A DNA stretch of 64,000 bases from Sneathiella sp. P13V-1 (GCF_015143595.1 NZ_WYEU01000001.1:434001-498000); one strand, 5' to 3'. Shown: positions 8,513 through 17,940, counted from the first letter of the stretch. Numbers and translations are program-made. The notes: a model not told the origin generated them from the letters alone.

Positions 8513-10192
8513 TTAATTTGCCCCTTCCAGCAGACGACGGGCAATAACCTGCGCCTGAATTTCGCCTGCACCCTCGAAAATATTGAGGATACGAGCATCG
8601 CACAAGACCCGACTGATCGGATACTCAAGTGCAAAACCATTACCGCCGTGGATTTGCAAGGCGTTATCCGCAGCATTCCATGCTACACGCGCACCTAGCA
8701 GTTTTGCCATACCAGCTTCCAGGTCACAGCGGCGACCTTCATCCTTGGCACGGGCAGATGCATAAGTCAGCTGACGAGCCATCATGATCTCAACAGCCAT
8801 CCAGGCCAGCTTGCCGGAGACACGTGGGAATTCAATGATAGGACGGGCAAACTGTACACGATCCAGCGCGTAGCGAATGCCAAGTTCCATGGCGTTCTGC
8901 GCAACACCAATGGCACGAGCCGCAGTTTGAATACGGGCACTTTCAAAAGTCTGCATCAGCTGTTTAAAGCCATTGCCTTCTTCTTCACCCAAAAGGTTTT
9001 CTGCCTTCACTTCGAAGTTATCGAAGCCAAGTTCATATTCCTTCATACCGCGGTAACCCAGAACTTCAATTTCACCGCCAGTCATACCTTCGGTTGGGAA
9101 ATCTTCGTCCTCTGTCATGTGCTGCTTTTCAGCAAGGAACATGGACAGACCTTTATAACCTGGCTCATCCGGGTTCGTGCGAGCCAGCAATGTCATCACA
9201 TCGGCACGTGCCGCATGGGTAATCCATGTTTTGTTGCCCGTGATTTTGTAAACGTCACCGTCTTTCACCGCACGTGTGCGAAGGGAGGCAAGGTCAGATC
9301 CGGTGTTAGGCTCTGTGAAAACCGCTGTCGGCAAGATCTCACCTGACGCAATTTTCGGCAGCCATTTCTTCTTCTGCGCGTCCGATCCACCAGCCAGAAT
9401 AAGTTCAGCTGCAATCTCAGAACGTGTTCCAAGGGAACCCACACCGATATAACCACGGGACAACTCTTCAGACACCACGCACATGGACATCTTGCCAAGG
9501 CCCAATCCGTCATATTCTTCGGGAATGGTCAGACCAAAGACGCCAAGCTCAGACATATGCTTCACAACTGGCATCGGGATCAATTCATCTTTCAGGTGCC
9601 ATTCATGGGCATACGGGCCCACTTCTTCGTCACTGAAACGACGGAACTGGTCGCGGATCATGGCGTAGGTTTCATCAAGGCAAGGATCGCCGAAGAAACC
9701 TGTATCCATGCCTTCGGCCAGAAGTTCGGCCATGCGCATCCGAACAGGTGTTGTATAACCCTCATTGATCAGCTTCTTAACATCCGCTGTCTGGAAAGCG
9801 TCCACATCGTCGTCAGAGACACCCAAATCCTGTGCGCGAATAATTTCGCCCAAGGTCATTGGGATACCACCCGCCATCTGTGAAAGATAACCTGAGAAAC
9901 CGGCCTGTAGCGTAAGTTGCTCCAGCTCTCCCAGCTTGCCTTCTTCTTTCAGAGAACGTGTCCAGACGAGGGTTTCTTTTAAGGTTTCCACATAGGTCAC
10001 AAGCCATGCAAGGCCGTGGGTCGCATACTGGTTTTGCTCAACCAGCTTCGCGCTCACCCGACCATCGTCACCACGTGTGAAAGAAGCAACGGCTTGTATA
10101 GCCTGCTGTTTCAAAGTTTCCGCTGAACCCAAAGCGGATTCGCAAAGCGAATCCAGCCCGGACAGAATCAGGGAAGAATTAGAATCTGTCAT
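8513..10192 (-). CDS. mcd: Methylsuccinyl-CoA dehydrogenase (acyl-CoA dehydrogenase family)
   Basis: 559 residues, longer than ordinary acyl-CoA dehydrogenases (~380) because of an N-terminal helical extension of about 150 residues, as is usual for Mcd. The FAD/substrate signature TAVFTEPNTGSDLASLRTRA and GNKTWITHAARADVMTLLAR are intact, and the catalytic base is the first Glu of NIFEGAGEIQAQVIARRLLE. Mcd oxidises (2S)-methylsuccinyl-CoA to mesaconyl-C1-CoA in the ethylmalonyl-CoA pathway and passes electrons to ETF. Placement 60 bases downstream of ccr and next to ecm supports Mcd over a generic dehydrogenase. The Mcd assignment is family plus context; enzyme activity is not shown by sequence alone. 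Confidence 0.9.
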   Translation of the reverse strand: MTDSNSSLILSGLDSLCESALGSAETLKQQAIQAVASFTRGDDGRVSAKLVEQNQYATHGLAWLVTYVETLKETLVWTRSLKEEGKLGELEQLTLQAGFSGYLSQMAGGIPMTLGEIIRAQDLGVSDDDVDAFQTADVKKLINEGYTTPVRMRMAELLAEGMDTGFFGDPCLDETYAMIRDQFRRFSDEEVGPYAHEWHLKDELIPMPVVKHMSELGVFGLTIPEEYDGLGLGKMSMCVVSEELSRGYIGVGSLGTRSEIAAELILAGGSDAQKKKWLPKIASGEILPTAVFTEPNTGSDLASLRTRAVKDGDVYKITGNKTWITHAARADVMTLLARTNPDEPGYKGLSMFLAEKQHMTEDEDFPTEGMTGGEIEVLGYRGMKEYELGFDNFEVKAENLLGEEEGNGFKQLMQTFESARIQTAARAIGVAQNAMELGIRYALDRVQFARPIIEFPRVSGKLAWMAVEIMMARQLTYASARAKDEGRRCDLEAGMAKLLGARVAWNAADNALQIHGGNGFALEYPISRVLCDARILNIFEGAGEIQAQVIARRLLEGAN

Positions 10193-10252
10193 GATTACTA
10201 TTGCTCATTATTGTTGTCGTTGACCGATCAACGCAAAGTGTGGAAACCCCTA

Positions 10253-11554
10253 TTAGGAGTTTCCTGCTTCAATTGCATCTTCAAGTGTACGAAGACCCGG
10301 CACTTTTGCGGAAACCAGCACAGCCATATTACCTGGTTTGTGTTGGTTGTTCAGCATTTTAGTGTGGGCACGTGGAATATCTTCCCAAGAGAAGACTTCT
10401 GACATACACGGATCAATACGACGTTCAATCACCAACTGGTTCGCCTGTGACGCCTGTTTCAGGTTCGCAAAGTGGCTACCCTGAATACGCTTCTGACGCA
10501 TCCAAACAAAACGGGCATCCATTGTGAGGTTAAAGCCAGTTGTACCCGCACAGAACACGACCATACCACCACGTTTTACAACGTTACAGGACACAGGGAA
10601 TGTAGATTCGCCTGGATGTTCGAAGACGAAGTCAACGTCGTTGCCTTTACCTGTGATATCCCAAATGGCTTTACCAAATTCGCGAGTTTTCTTCATATAC
10701 TCAGCAAAACCCTCGCCGTTCACTGTTGGAAGCTGACCCCAGCAGTCAAAATCATTACGGTTGATCACACCTTTGGCGCCAAGGGACATAACAAAGTCAC
10801 GCTTGGATTCATCTGAAATCACACCAATGGCATGGGCACCGGCTGCGGCACAAAGCTGAATGGCCATGGAACCCAGACCACCAGATGCACCCCAAACCAG
10901 AACATTGTGACCTGGACGCAGGATATGTGGACGGTGACCGAACAACATGCGGTAAGCTGTTGCAAGTGTCAGTGTGTAACAGGCGCTTTCTTCCCAAGTC
11001 AGGTGCTTAGGACGTGGCATCAATTGACGGTCCTGCACGCGGCAGAACTGAGAGAAAGATCCGTCAGGCGTCTCATAACCCCAGATACGCTGGGATTTGG
11101 AGAACATTGGATCGCCACCGTTACATTCCTCATCGTCACCATCGTCCTGGTTACAGTGAATGATAACTTCGTCACCAACTTTCACACGCTTCACTTTGCT
11201 GCCAACTGCGTAAACGATACCGGACGCGTCAGAACCTGCGATGTGATATGGCTCGTTATGAACGTCAAATACCGATACTGGCTGACCCAGGGAGGCCCAA
11301 ACACCGTTATAGTTCACACCAGCTGCCATCACGAGGACCAGCACGTCATGGGAATCAAGCTGAGGTGTGTCCACCACTTCCATCTGCATGGCTTTTTCTG
11401 GCTCACCTTCGCGCTCGCGGCGAATGGCCCACGCATACATCTTGGATGGGACGTGACCTACTGGTGGAATTTCACCAACTTCATACAGGTCTTTCAAAGG
11501 CGCACTGTTTTCAGTGCTAGGGGAGTTTTGCTCAACTGCTTCAGGTTTCGACAT
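10253..11554 (-). CDS. ccrA: Crotonyl-CoA carboxylase/reductase
   Basis: 433 residues, typical of Ccr. The protein is a zinc-free medium-chain dehydrogenase/reductase: YEVGEIPPVGHVPSKMYAWA near the N-terminus, AAGVNYNGVWASLGQPVS (with the conserved Asn), IWGYETPDGSFSQFC (Tyr-Glu pair) and RIQGSHFANLKQA (conserved His) cover the positions tied to CO2 binding in characterised Ccr enzymes. VLVWGASGGLGSMAIQLCAA is the NADPH motif. It reductively carboxylates crotonyl-CoA to (2S)-ethylmalonyl-CoA, the committed step of the ethylmalonyl-CoA pathway. It is the first gene of the ccr-mcd operon and is divergent from ecm across 246 bases. Confidence 0.96.
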   Translation of the reverse strand: MSKPEAVEQNSPSTENSAPLKDLYEVGEIPPVGHVPSKMYAWAIRREREGEPEKAMQMEVVDTPQLDSHDVLVLVMAAGVNYNGVWASLGQPVSVFDVHNEPYHIAGSDASGIVYAVGSKVKRVKVGDEVIIHCNQDDGDDEECNGGDPMFSKSQRIWGYETPDGSFSQFCRVQDRQLMPRPKHLTWEESACYTLTLATAYRMLFGHRPHILRPGHNVLVWGASGGLGSMAIQLCAAAGAHAIGVISDESKRDFVMSLGAKGVINRNDFDCWGQLPTVNGEGFAEYMKKTREFGKAIWDITGKGNDVDFVFEHPGESTFPVSCNVVKRGGMVVFCAGTTGFNLTMDARFVWMRQKRIQGSHFANLKQASQANQLVIERRIDPCMSEVFSWEDIPRAHTKMLNNQHKPGNMAVLVSAKVPGLRTLEDAIEAGNS

Positions 11555-11697
11555 CGTTACTCAGTCCTTCTGCTCCGGTTTTGCATCAGCCCTGTTATAA
11601 ATTATTGTCGGAGTGCAGGGCCAATGCGCGTCATTTTTTGTCGCCAGAAATTTATCCAGCGGTAATAATGATGAAACATTACCTTCTGAAATCAACG

Positions 11698-11723
11698 GTG
11701 CAAGTTTTTTTTGCACTGCAAAA
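11698..11723. promoter_or_regulatory. TGCAA/TTGCA inverted-repeat cluster in ccr-ecm intergenic region
   Basis: Three half-sites lie in 26 bases: GTGCAA (11698-11703), TTGCAC (11711-11716) and TGCAA (11717-11721). The right pair makes a perfect 15-base palindrome, TTTTGCACTGCAAAA (11709-11723). It is about 80 bases upstream of the ecm start, within the shared ccr/ecm control region. TGCA-core palindromes of this kind are recognised by ScfR/PccR/RamB-type and PhaR-type regulators of acyl-CoA metabolism; which one acts here is not known. Confidence 0.5.
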
Positions 11724-11800
11724 CAAAGTTATGATATTACTTATCTCAACAACAACGAGAAACAAGTAACCGTTTTGCGGCAGAAAGACGAAAGATTATT

Positions 11801-13816
11801 ATGAGCAAGAACGCAACGGAAAGTCCGAAAAACGCGACTGCAGCAAAGAAAGATCGCCCCTGGCTGTTTAGAACCTATTCAGGTCATTCATCTGCCAAGG
11901 CATCTAATGAACTTTATAAAACGAATCTTGGAAAAGGGCAAACAGGATTGTCTGTAGCCTTTGATTTGCCTACGCAAACCGGATATGATTCGGATCACGT
12001 GCTCGCACGTGGTGAGGTCGGCAAGGTGGGTGTTCCTATCTGTCACATCGGTGATATGCGGACCCTTTTCGATGAGATTCCCCTCGAAAAAATGAACACT
12101 TCCATGACAATTAACGCCACTTCAGCGTGGTTGTTAGCCCTCTATATCGCAGTTGCGGAAGAACAGGGTGCCGATCGGAAGACCTTACAAGGCACTGTTC
12201 AGAACGATATCATCAAGGAATACCTGTCTCGCGGCACCTATATTTTCCCTCCTGCACCTAGTATGAAGCTAATCACAGACGTGGTGAGCTTCACGTATCA
12301 AGAAGTGCCGAAGTGGAATCCAACAAATGTGTGTTCCTATCACCTGCAAGAAGCCGGCGCGACCCCCGTTCAGGAGCTTTCCTTCGCACTTGCAACAGCG
12401 ATTGCCGTTCTGGATGCTGTAAAAGAATCAGGACAAATCAGTCCAGAAGACTTCCCGGAAGCCACCGGACGTATCAGTTTCTTTGTAAATGCAGGCATTC
12501 GTTTCATCACTGAGATGTGCAAAATGCGCGCATTTGTGGACCTATGGGACGAGATCCTTAAAGAACGCTATGGCGTAGAGAACGAAAAATTCCGCCGCTT
12601 CCGCTATGGCGTGCAGGTGAACTCTCTCGGTCTTACCGAACAACAGCCAGAGAATAACGTCTATCGTATCCTGCTTGAAATGCTGGCGGTTGTGTTGTCC
12701 AAAAACGCGCGCGCCCGCGCGGTACAGCTCCCAGCGTGGAACGAAGCACTTGGTTTGCCGCGCCCATGGGATCAGCAGTGGTCACTGCGCCTGCAGCAGA
12801 TTGTCGCCTTTGAAACGGATCTTCTTGAATATGCGGATATCTTTGAAGGCTCTGTTGAAATTGACCGTAAGGTGGAAGAGCTGAAAACCGCGGCACGCGA
12901 AGAATTGTCCCGTATTGAAAAAATGGGCGGCGCTGTCGCAGCTGTTGAATCAGGGTATTTAAAAGAAGCTCTGGTTCAGTCCAATACTGGTCGCGTTCAG
13001 TCCGTGATTTCAGGCGATACCACTGTCATCGGCGTGAATAAATTCACCGAAAGCACCCCGTCACCGCTCACCCAAGAAGGGGATGGTGGCATCATGACTG
13101 TGGATGCGGCGGCTGAACAGGAACAGATTGAGCGCCTTAAAGCGTGGCGGGCATCCCGTGATGAAGACGCTGTTGCCAAAGCCATTGCCGATTTGAAGGC
13201 GGCTGCGGAAAATGGCGACAACATCATGGAGCCATCCATTGCCGCCGCAAAAGCTGGCGTCACCACAGGCGAATGGTCGGAAGCCCTTCGCAACATCTAT
13301 GGTGAATACCGCGCCCCAACTGGGGTGAGCGGTGCCATTTCCAGCACAAATGGCGACGCCATCGACGCGGTACGCGCAAAAGTTGGCAAAGCGGCTAACA
13401 AGCTAGGCCGCCCTCTCAAAATTCTTGTTGGCAAACCGGGTCTTGATGGCCACTCCAATGGCGCTGAACAAATTGCCGTTGCTGCCCGTGATAGCGGCAT
13501 GGAAGTGGTCTATGAAGGCATTCGCCTGACCCCGGATCAGATCGTCAATGCCGCATTGGAAGAATCAGTTCACTTGGTTGGACTGTCTATTCTGTCAGGA
13601 TCTCACCTGTCACTTGCAACAGATGTGGTTGAAAAACTAAACGCTGCGGGCCTTGGTGACATTCCGGTCGTGGTTGGCGGTATTATTCCGCCAGAGGATG
13701 CTGAAAAGCTGAAGGCGAAAGGCATCGCTGCGGTTTACACACCGAAAGATTTCGACATGACGGGCATTATGTCAGACATGGTGGACATCATCCTCTCCTA
13801 TGAAGAGGCCGCCTAA
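11801..13816 (+). CDS. ecm: Ethylmalonyl-CoA mutase (adenosylcobalamin-dependent)
   Basis: 671 residues. The N-terminal ~520 residues are a methylmalonyl-CoA-mutase-type barrel (RTYSGHSSAKASNELYKTNL, GLSVAFDLPTQTGYDSDH, TMTINATSAWLLALYIAVAE as partly visible motifs). The C-terminal ~130 are the B12-binding domain with the base-off motif GLDGHSNGAEQIAVAARDSG (the DxHxxG histidine), LSILSGSH and VVVGGIIP. The shorter length and the absence of a separate small subunit match Ecm (formerly MeaA). It converts (2R)-ethylmalonyl-CoA to (2S)-methylsuccinyl-CoA. It is divergent from ccr, ends at a strong terminator, and depends on the adenosyltransferase at 2.3 kb for cofactor. Confidence 0.95.
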   Translation: MSKNATESPKNATAAKKDRPWLFRTYSGHSSAKASNELYKTNLGKGQTGLSVAFDLPTQTGYDSDHVLARGEVGKVGVPICHIGDMRTLFDEIPLEKMNTSMTINATSAWLLALYIAVAEEQGADRKTLQGTVQNDIIKEYLSRGTYIFPPAPSMKLITDVVSFTYQEVPKWNPTNVCSYHLQEAGATPVQELSFALATAIAVLDAVKESGQISPEDFPEATGRISFFVNAGIRFITEMCKMRAFVDLWDEILKERYGVENEKFRRFRYGVQVNSLGLTEQQPENNVYRILLEMLAVVLSKNARARAVQLPAWNEALGLPRPWDQQWSLRLQQIVAFETDLLEYADIFEGSVEIDRKVEELKTAAREELSRIEKMGGAVAAVESGYLKEALVQSNTGRVQSVISGDTTVIGVNKFTESTPSPLTQEGDGGIMTVDAAAEQEQIERLKAWRASRDEDAVAKAIADLKAAAENGDNIMEPSIAAAKAGVTTGEWSEALRNIYGEYRAPTGVSGAISSTNGDAIDAVRAKVGKAANKLGRPLKILVGKPGLDGHSNGAEQIAVAARDSGMEVVYEGIRLTPDQIVNAALEESVHLVGLSILSGSHLSLATDVVEKLNAAGLGDIPVVVGGIIPPEDAEKLKAKGIAAVYTPKDFDMTGIMSDMVDIILSYEEAA

Positions 13817-13823
13817 AGTAAAA

Positions 13824-13853
13824 AGCCCCGCTTCAAAGCGGGGCTTTTTTTTA
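13824..13853. terminator. Bidirectional rho-independent terminator between ecm and MAPEG gene
   Basis: A perfect stem (AGCCCCGCTT / AAGCGGGGCT, 13824-13845) with a 2-base centre is followed on plus by eight T and preceded by four A. It can therefore end ecm on plus and, more weakly, the convergent MAPEG/gluQ unit on minus. Confidence 0.93.
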
Positions 13854-14249
13854 TTACCAGGCCAGCAAGGCAAGCGCGCCAATTAACATCAGCAACAACG
13901 TCCCGATAACGGACAGCATGCGCCCCAGTTTTTGGAACTTCGTTGGTTTCACCTGGCCAAACAAAGCAAATGGGTGAACCACACGACAGATCATGAACAC
14001 GGCGCCATAGGCATGCAGATATTGCGCTTCGACACCTTTAAGCTCCAACATCAAAAGAAGCAATAAAACCGCCGGGGCGTATTCCACCAGATTGCCAAAT
14101 CCGCGCATCCGGATGGACATATCTTCGTTGCCGCCATCCCCTAGCGACACTTTGTGCTTCCCGCGACCGTTGGCGACACGAACGGCCAGCACGATCATCC
14201 ATAAAGCCGTGAGCGCCACATAAATTGGCGTAACCGTAATCAACTCCAT
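13854..14249 (-). CDS. MAPEG family membrane protein
   Basis: 131 residues with four hydrophobic helices. The motif FGNLVEYAPAVLLLLLMLEL (residues ~50-70), followed by a polar loop and another helix, is the MAPEG (glutathione/eicosanoid membrane protein) signature. Bacterial members may have glutathione transferase or peroxidase activity, but most are uncharacterised. It is 16 bases downstream of gluQ on the same strand. Confidence 0.9.
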   Translation of the reverse strand: MELITVTPIYVALTALWMIVLAVRVANGRGKHKVSLGDGGNEDMSIRMRGFGNLVEYAPAVLLLLLMLELKGVEAQYLHAYGAVFMICRVVHPFALFGQVKPTKFQKLGRMLSVIGTLLLMLIGALALLAW

Positions 14250-14265
14250 TTAATTCCTCCAAGGT

Positions 14266-15111
14266 TTAACTGAAACCGATCAACTTCCTGACATCATCGA
14301 CGCTATACCCTTCTTCACGCATATGACGAAGGGTGGCTGCTTTATCTCTTTTTGCCAGTCGGCGCCCTTTCAGATCGGATACCAAGCCATGATGTTTGTA
14401 TTGAGGGGTCGGAAATTCAAGCAAAAACTGTAACAAACGATGCAAGTGAGTTGCCTCGAACAGATCCTGTCCGCGCACCACAAGGCTCACCCCTTGCAGC
14501 GCATCATCATAGACAACGGCCAGATGATAACTGGTTGGGGTTTCTTTGCGGGCAAGAACCACATCCCCGAACTTCGCAGGATCCGCTTCAATGACACCCT
14601 TATCCAACTCTTCAAAATATAAAGGTTGATCCCCTTTTTCTTTTAAAGCCGCTTCCATATTAAGACGGAGCGCATATGCATCCCCCCTCTCGAACCTTTC
14701 TGCGCGCTCATCATCTGTTAAGTGACGGCAAGTTCCCGGATAAAGCGGCCCATCTGGTCCGTGTGGTGCGTTTGCCGATTGCGCCACTTCCGCGGCGATT
14801 TCCTTTCGGGTGCAAAAGCAAGGATAAACCAACCCTCGGTCATAGAGTTTTTCAAGAACAGCAGCATAATCTTCAAAGTGATCGCTCTGACGCCGAACTG
14901 GCTCTTCCCACTTCAAACCGATCCAGGAAAGATCTTCATAAATGGCGTCTTCAAACTCCGGTGTACAACGGGTCTGGTCAATATCTTCCATGCGTAAGAT
15001 GAATCGCCCGCCGCTCTCCATCGCATATTTATATGCCATAGATGCAGAATAGGCGTGACCGGCGTGTAAAAAACCGCTTGGACTTGGTGCAAATCGCGTT
15101 ACATATTTCAT
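14266..15111 (-). CDS. gluQRS: Glutamyl-Q tRNA(Asp) synthetase
   Basis: 281 residues. It is a truncated glutamyl-tRNA synthetase lacking the anticodon-binding domain, as expected for GluQRS. The class I HIGH motif appears as FAPSPSGFLHAGHAYSA, the zinc site as CFCTRKEI ... YPGTCRH, and the KMSKS loop as the degenerate LKGRRLAKRDKAA. The enzyme activates glutamate without tRNA and attaches it to queuosine at position 34 of tRNA-Asp. Confidence 0.95.
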   Translation of the reverse strand: MKYVTRFAPSPSGFLHAGHAYSASMAYKYAMESGGRFILRMEDIDQTRCTPEFEDAIYEDLSWIGLKWEEPVRRQSDHFEDYAAVLEKLYDRGLVYPCFCTRKEIAAEVAQSANAPHGPDGPLYPGTCRHLTDDERAERFERGDAYALRLNMEAALKEKGDQPLYFEELDKGVIEADPAKFGDVVLARKETPTSYHLAVVYDDALQGVSLVVRGQDLFEATHLHRLLQFLLEFPTPQYKHHGLVSDLKGRRLAKRDKAATLRHMREEGYSVDDVRKLIGFS

Positions 15112-15240
15112 AAGTCACACTATTAACCATATTAAGGCGAAAAAAGAACAAAAAATCCGAAATTTGCATTTGTTTTCAATAGTAAATCTATGGCACTAAT
15201 ATATTACGTTAAGAAATTATTAACCTTGGACCCGGTGCCT

Positions 15241-16527
15241 ATGCTGCGCAAGTATCTCATATTGGCCAACGCCATATTGATGTTGACCGCCTGTACACTG
15301 CCCTTCGCGAAGGAGCGGCATATTGTCGGCGCACTTGAGCAGTTCGAAAATGCATACACGGACACTTATGGTGATAAAGAGGAAGCGGAAGACGCGCGCG
15401 AGCTATTTTCAGAGGTCTTGCTTCGGATCGAAACACGTTATGTGGATGAAGTAGATACCCAAGTCATCACAGATACGGCCATTGCCGCGTTGAAAGACGC
15501 GAAAGGCAAAGAAGAAGTTCCTGTGACGCTGGCCCTCAATAGCGTGCTGAAATCACTGGATCCTTATTCCGCCTATATGCCGCCTGAATCCTATGAGCGT
15601 TATCAGGACAGTCTGGATGGACGCTTTAAAGGGTTTGGCTTCCGCATTGAACTTCGGAACGAAGAACTCACCGTTATTACACCGCTTCGCGGCTCCGCTG
15701 CAGAAGAGGCTGGTATCTTACCCGATGACGTTATTAGCCATATTGATGGCAAGTCTCTTAAAGGTTTCACATTACCAGAGGCTGTTACCGTCTTACGGGG
15801 TCCTGTTGGCACGCGTGCCGTTTTGACCATTAAACGCCCGGGAACGCTAAAATCGTTTGATCTCTCAGTTGAGCGCCGCGCCATCAATATTGTTCCGGTA
15901 GAATACCGAATTGACGGTGACGTCGGGTATATCAAGATTGAGACCTTCAATAAGAACACAGGGGCCAATGTCCGTGAAGCACTTGAGCATTTCGAAGAGA
16001 AACTGGGCTCCCGCATGTGTGGCGTTATTCTGGACGTTCGCAGCAACCCGGGCGGAACAGTAACATCAGCTGTACAGGTTGCTGATGAGTTCCTGGAAGA
16101 GGGAAATATTTTTTCTGCCATCAACCGTGGTAAAAGCTTTACTGAAGAAGAAGCCCACTCTGGTGATAGCATCAATGGCTTACCCATCATGGTTATGATC
16201 AATAAAGGCTCTGCGTCTGCTTCTGAAATTGTTGCAGGTGCCTTGAAGCACACACACCGCGCGCGCCTGATTGGCGAGACAAGTTACGGCAAAGGCACCA
16301 TGCAGACATTGTATGATCTGGATAATGGTGGTGGCATTCGTCTGACAACCGGTCGCTTCACTGTAGGCGGCGGTGCCTCTTTCAACGGCACCGGCCTTGC
16401 CCCAGACATTCAGGACAAAACTCATCCTGATGAAAATGAATTGGCCCCTATCGCCCGCGCGGGCAAAGCCATGAACTGCACAATGTCTTTGAGAACTGCG
16501 GCAACCGACTCCACTCCACGCCAATAA
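15241..16527 (+). CDS. S41 family carboxyl-terminal peptidase, probable lipoprotein
   Basis: 428 residues from the ATG at 15241. This start gives a lipoprotein signal, MLRKYLILANAILMLTAC, with the lipobox LTAC; an in-frame ATG at 15190 would add 17 residues and bury it. After a helical segment comes a PDZ domain (GFGFRIELRNEELTVITPLR, HIDGKSLKGFTLPEAV) and the S41 catalytic core: NKGSASASEIVAGALKH carries the nucleophile Ser and GETSYGKGTMQTLYDL the Lys. Such CtpA-like enzymes process periplasmic or cell-wall-associated proteins. Its stop codon is one base from the AlkA-like start. Confidence 0.92.
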   Translation: MLRKYLILANAILMLTACTLPFAKERHIVGALEQFENAYTDTYGDKEEAEDARELFSEVLLRIETRYVDEVDTQVITDTAIAALKDAKGKEEVPVTLALNSVLKSLDPYSAYMPPESYERYQDSLDGRFKGFGFRIELRNEELTVITPLRGSAAEEAGILPDDVISHIDGKSLKGFTLPEAVTVLRGPVGTRAVLTIKRPGTLKSFDLSVERRAINIVPVEYRIDGDVGYIKIETFNKNTGANVREALEHFEEKLGSRMCGVILDVRSNPGGTVTSAVQVADEFLEEGNIFSAINRGKSFTEEEAHSGDSINGLPIMVMINKGSASASEIVAGALKHTHRARLIGETSYGKGTMQTLYDLDNGGGIRLTTGRFTVGGGASFNGTGLAPDIQDKTHPDENELAPIARAGKAMNCTMSLRTAATDSTPRQ

Positions 16528-16528
16528 C

Positions 16529-17176
16529 ATGGAAGATCCGCTTCTCAGAGAAGGTTTAAATCACCTCCGTGAAGTGGATGAAGATTTTGCGCGGGCCTTG
16601 GGTATGATCACACCGCTGCCTTCGCGAAAACGGGATATGGGGTTCGAAGCACTGACCCGGATCATCATTGAACAACAAGTGTCTTTAGCCAGTGCAGCTG
16701 CCATCTGGGGACGCATTCAGGATGACATTAATCCTTTTACCCCAACGGAATTTCTAAAGCGCAACGAAGATCATTTAAGGGAACTGGGCCTAAGCCGACC
16801 TAAAGCGCGATACTGCCTTGCCTTGGCTGGTGATATCTCTGATGGCCGCCTTGATCTTGACCGCCTCCCTGAACTTTCTGATCAGGAAGCTGCTGAGCAT
16901 CTGACACAAGTGAAAGGTATTGGTCGCTGGACGGCTGAAATTTATTTGATCAGTTGCCTGCAACGTCCAGATATCTGGCCTGCAGGCGATGTCGCCCTGC
17001 AAATTGCCTTACAGCATTTAAAATCGTTGGAAACGCGACCAACAATTGACGAGATGGACGAAATATGCGCCCATCTCAGCCCGCACCGTACCCTGGCAGC
17101 CCGTGTTTTATGGCGTTACTATGTAGATGTGGTAAAGCCTCCAAAGAACCCGAAACAAATTCAAACACCTGCCTAA
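16529..17176 (+). CDS. DNA-3-methyladenine glycosylase II (AlkA-like)
   Basis: 215 residues. It is a helix-hairpin-helix DNA glycosylase: EALTRIIIEQQVSLASAAAI is the conserved first helix pair, LTQVKGIGRWTAEIYLISCL the hairpin, and PAGDVALQIAL carries the catalytic Asp. It removes alkylated bases such as 3-methyladenine. The N-terminal beta domain of E. coli AlkA is absent, as in many short relatives. It begins one base after the S41 peptidase stop, so the two are cotranscribed. Confidence 0.92.
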   Translation: MEDPLLREGLNHLREVDEDFARALGMITPLPSRKRDMGFEALTRIIIEQQVSLASAAAIWGRIQDDINPFTPTEFLKRNEDHLRELGLSRPKARYCLALAGDISDGRLDLDRLPELSDQEAAEHLTQVKGIGRWTAEIYLISCLQRPDIWPAGDVALQIALQHLKSLETRPTIDEMDEICAHLSPHRTLAARVLWRYYVDVVKPPKNPKQIQTPA

Positions 17177-17280
17177 AAGCCCATATACAGTAGGATCACA
17201 AAAGTTTAACACAAAATACTGTATTAGGATTTGATTTTTCACTCTCTTCGGGCCACACTTACCTTATAAAGATTATCTGA

Positions 17281-17850
17281 TTGAAGGGTCTTTATCACGT
17301 GTTGGCATCGACAGAGAAATTTCCGGCGCTTGTCCTTAACGCCGACTATCGTCCTCTCAGCTACTTCCCATTGTCGCTGTGGTCATGGCAGGATGCGCTA
17401 AAATCTGTATTCCTTGGCCGCGTCGAAATCATTTCAGAATATGATCGGGTGGTCCATTCACCAAGTTTCGAAATGAAACTACCGAGTGTCATTTGTCTGA
17501 AACGATTTGTGAAACGCAATCAGCAACCTGCCTTCACACGGTTCAACTTATTCCTGCGTGACGGATTTCAATGCCAATATTGTGGATCAAAAGAAGATCT
17601 TACCTTTGATCACGTGCTTCCAAGGCGTCTGGGCGGGGCGACCTCCTGGGAAAACATCACCACTGCATGCGCCCCCTGTAATATGAAAAAAGGGGGAAGG
17701 CTTACCCATCAGGCCGCCATGTTCCCAAGGATAAAGCCCTTCATCCCCACCCTTCACAACCTCAATGAAATGGGGCGTCTGTTCCCACCAAATTACTTGC
17801 ATGAAAGTTGGCGGGATTTTCTTTATTGGGACACGGAGCTGGTCGACTAA
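17281..17850 (+). CDS. HNH endonuclease family protein
   Basis: 189 residues from a TTG at 17281; an in-frame GTG at 17299 is also possible, since homologues begin just before FPALVLNADYRPLSYFPLSL. The C-terminal half has the HNH site: CQYCGSKEDLTFDHVLPRRL with ACAPCNMKKGGRL gives two zinc CxxC pairs and the catalytic His. This widespread family of non-mobile HNH proteins is found in many alphaproteobacteria, and its function is not known. There is no intron or restriction context. Confidence 0.88.
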   Translation: MKGLYHVLASTEKFPALVLNADYRPLSYFPLSLWSWQDALKSVFLGRVEIISEYDRVVHSPSFEMKLPSVICLKRFVKRNQQPAFTRFNLFLRDGFQCQYCGSKEDLTFDHVLPRRLGGATSWENITTACAPCNMKKGGRLTHQAAMFPRIKPFIPTLHNLNEMGRLFPPNYLHESWRDFLYWDTELVD

Positions 17851-17940
17851 CGGGTACATTTTAGGAACATATCTTGCCTTTGATAATTGGGCGGGGTAAT
17901 ACAGGGGTATCCCATCGACTACCGGATTATGTGATCGACC

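Noticed and set aside
10832-11665. Long plus-strand open frame of 277 codons opposite ccr
   Set aside because: It lies fully antisense to the well-matched ccr gene, has no homology-like motif and mirrors its codon pattern.
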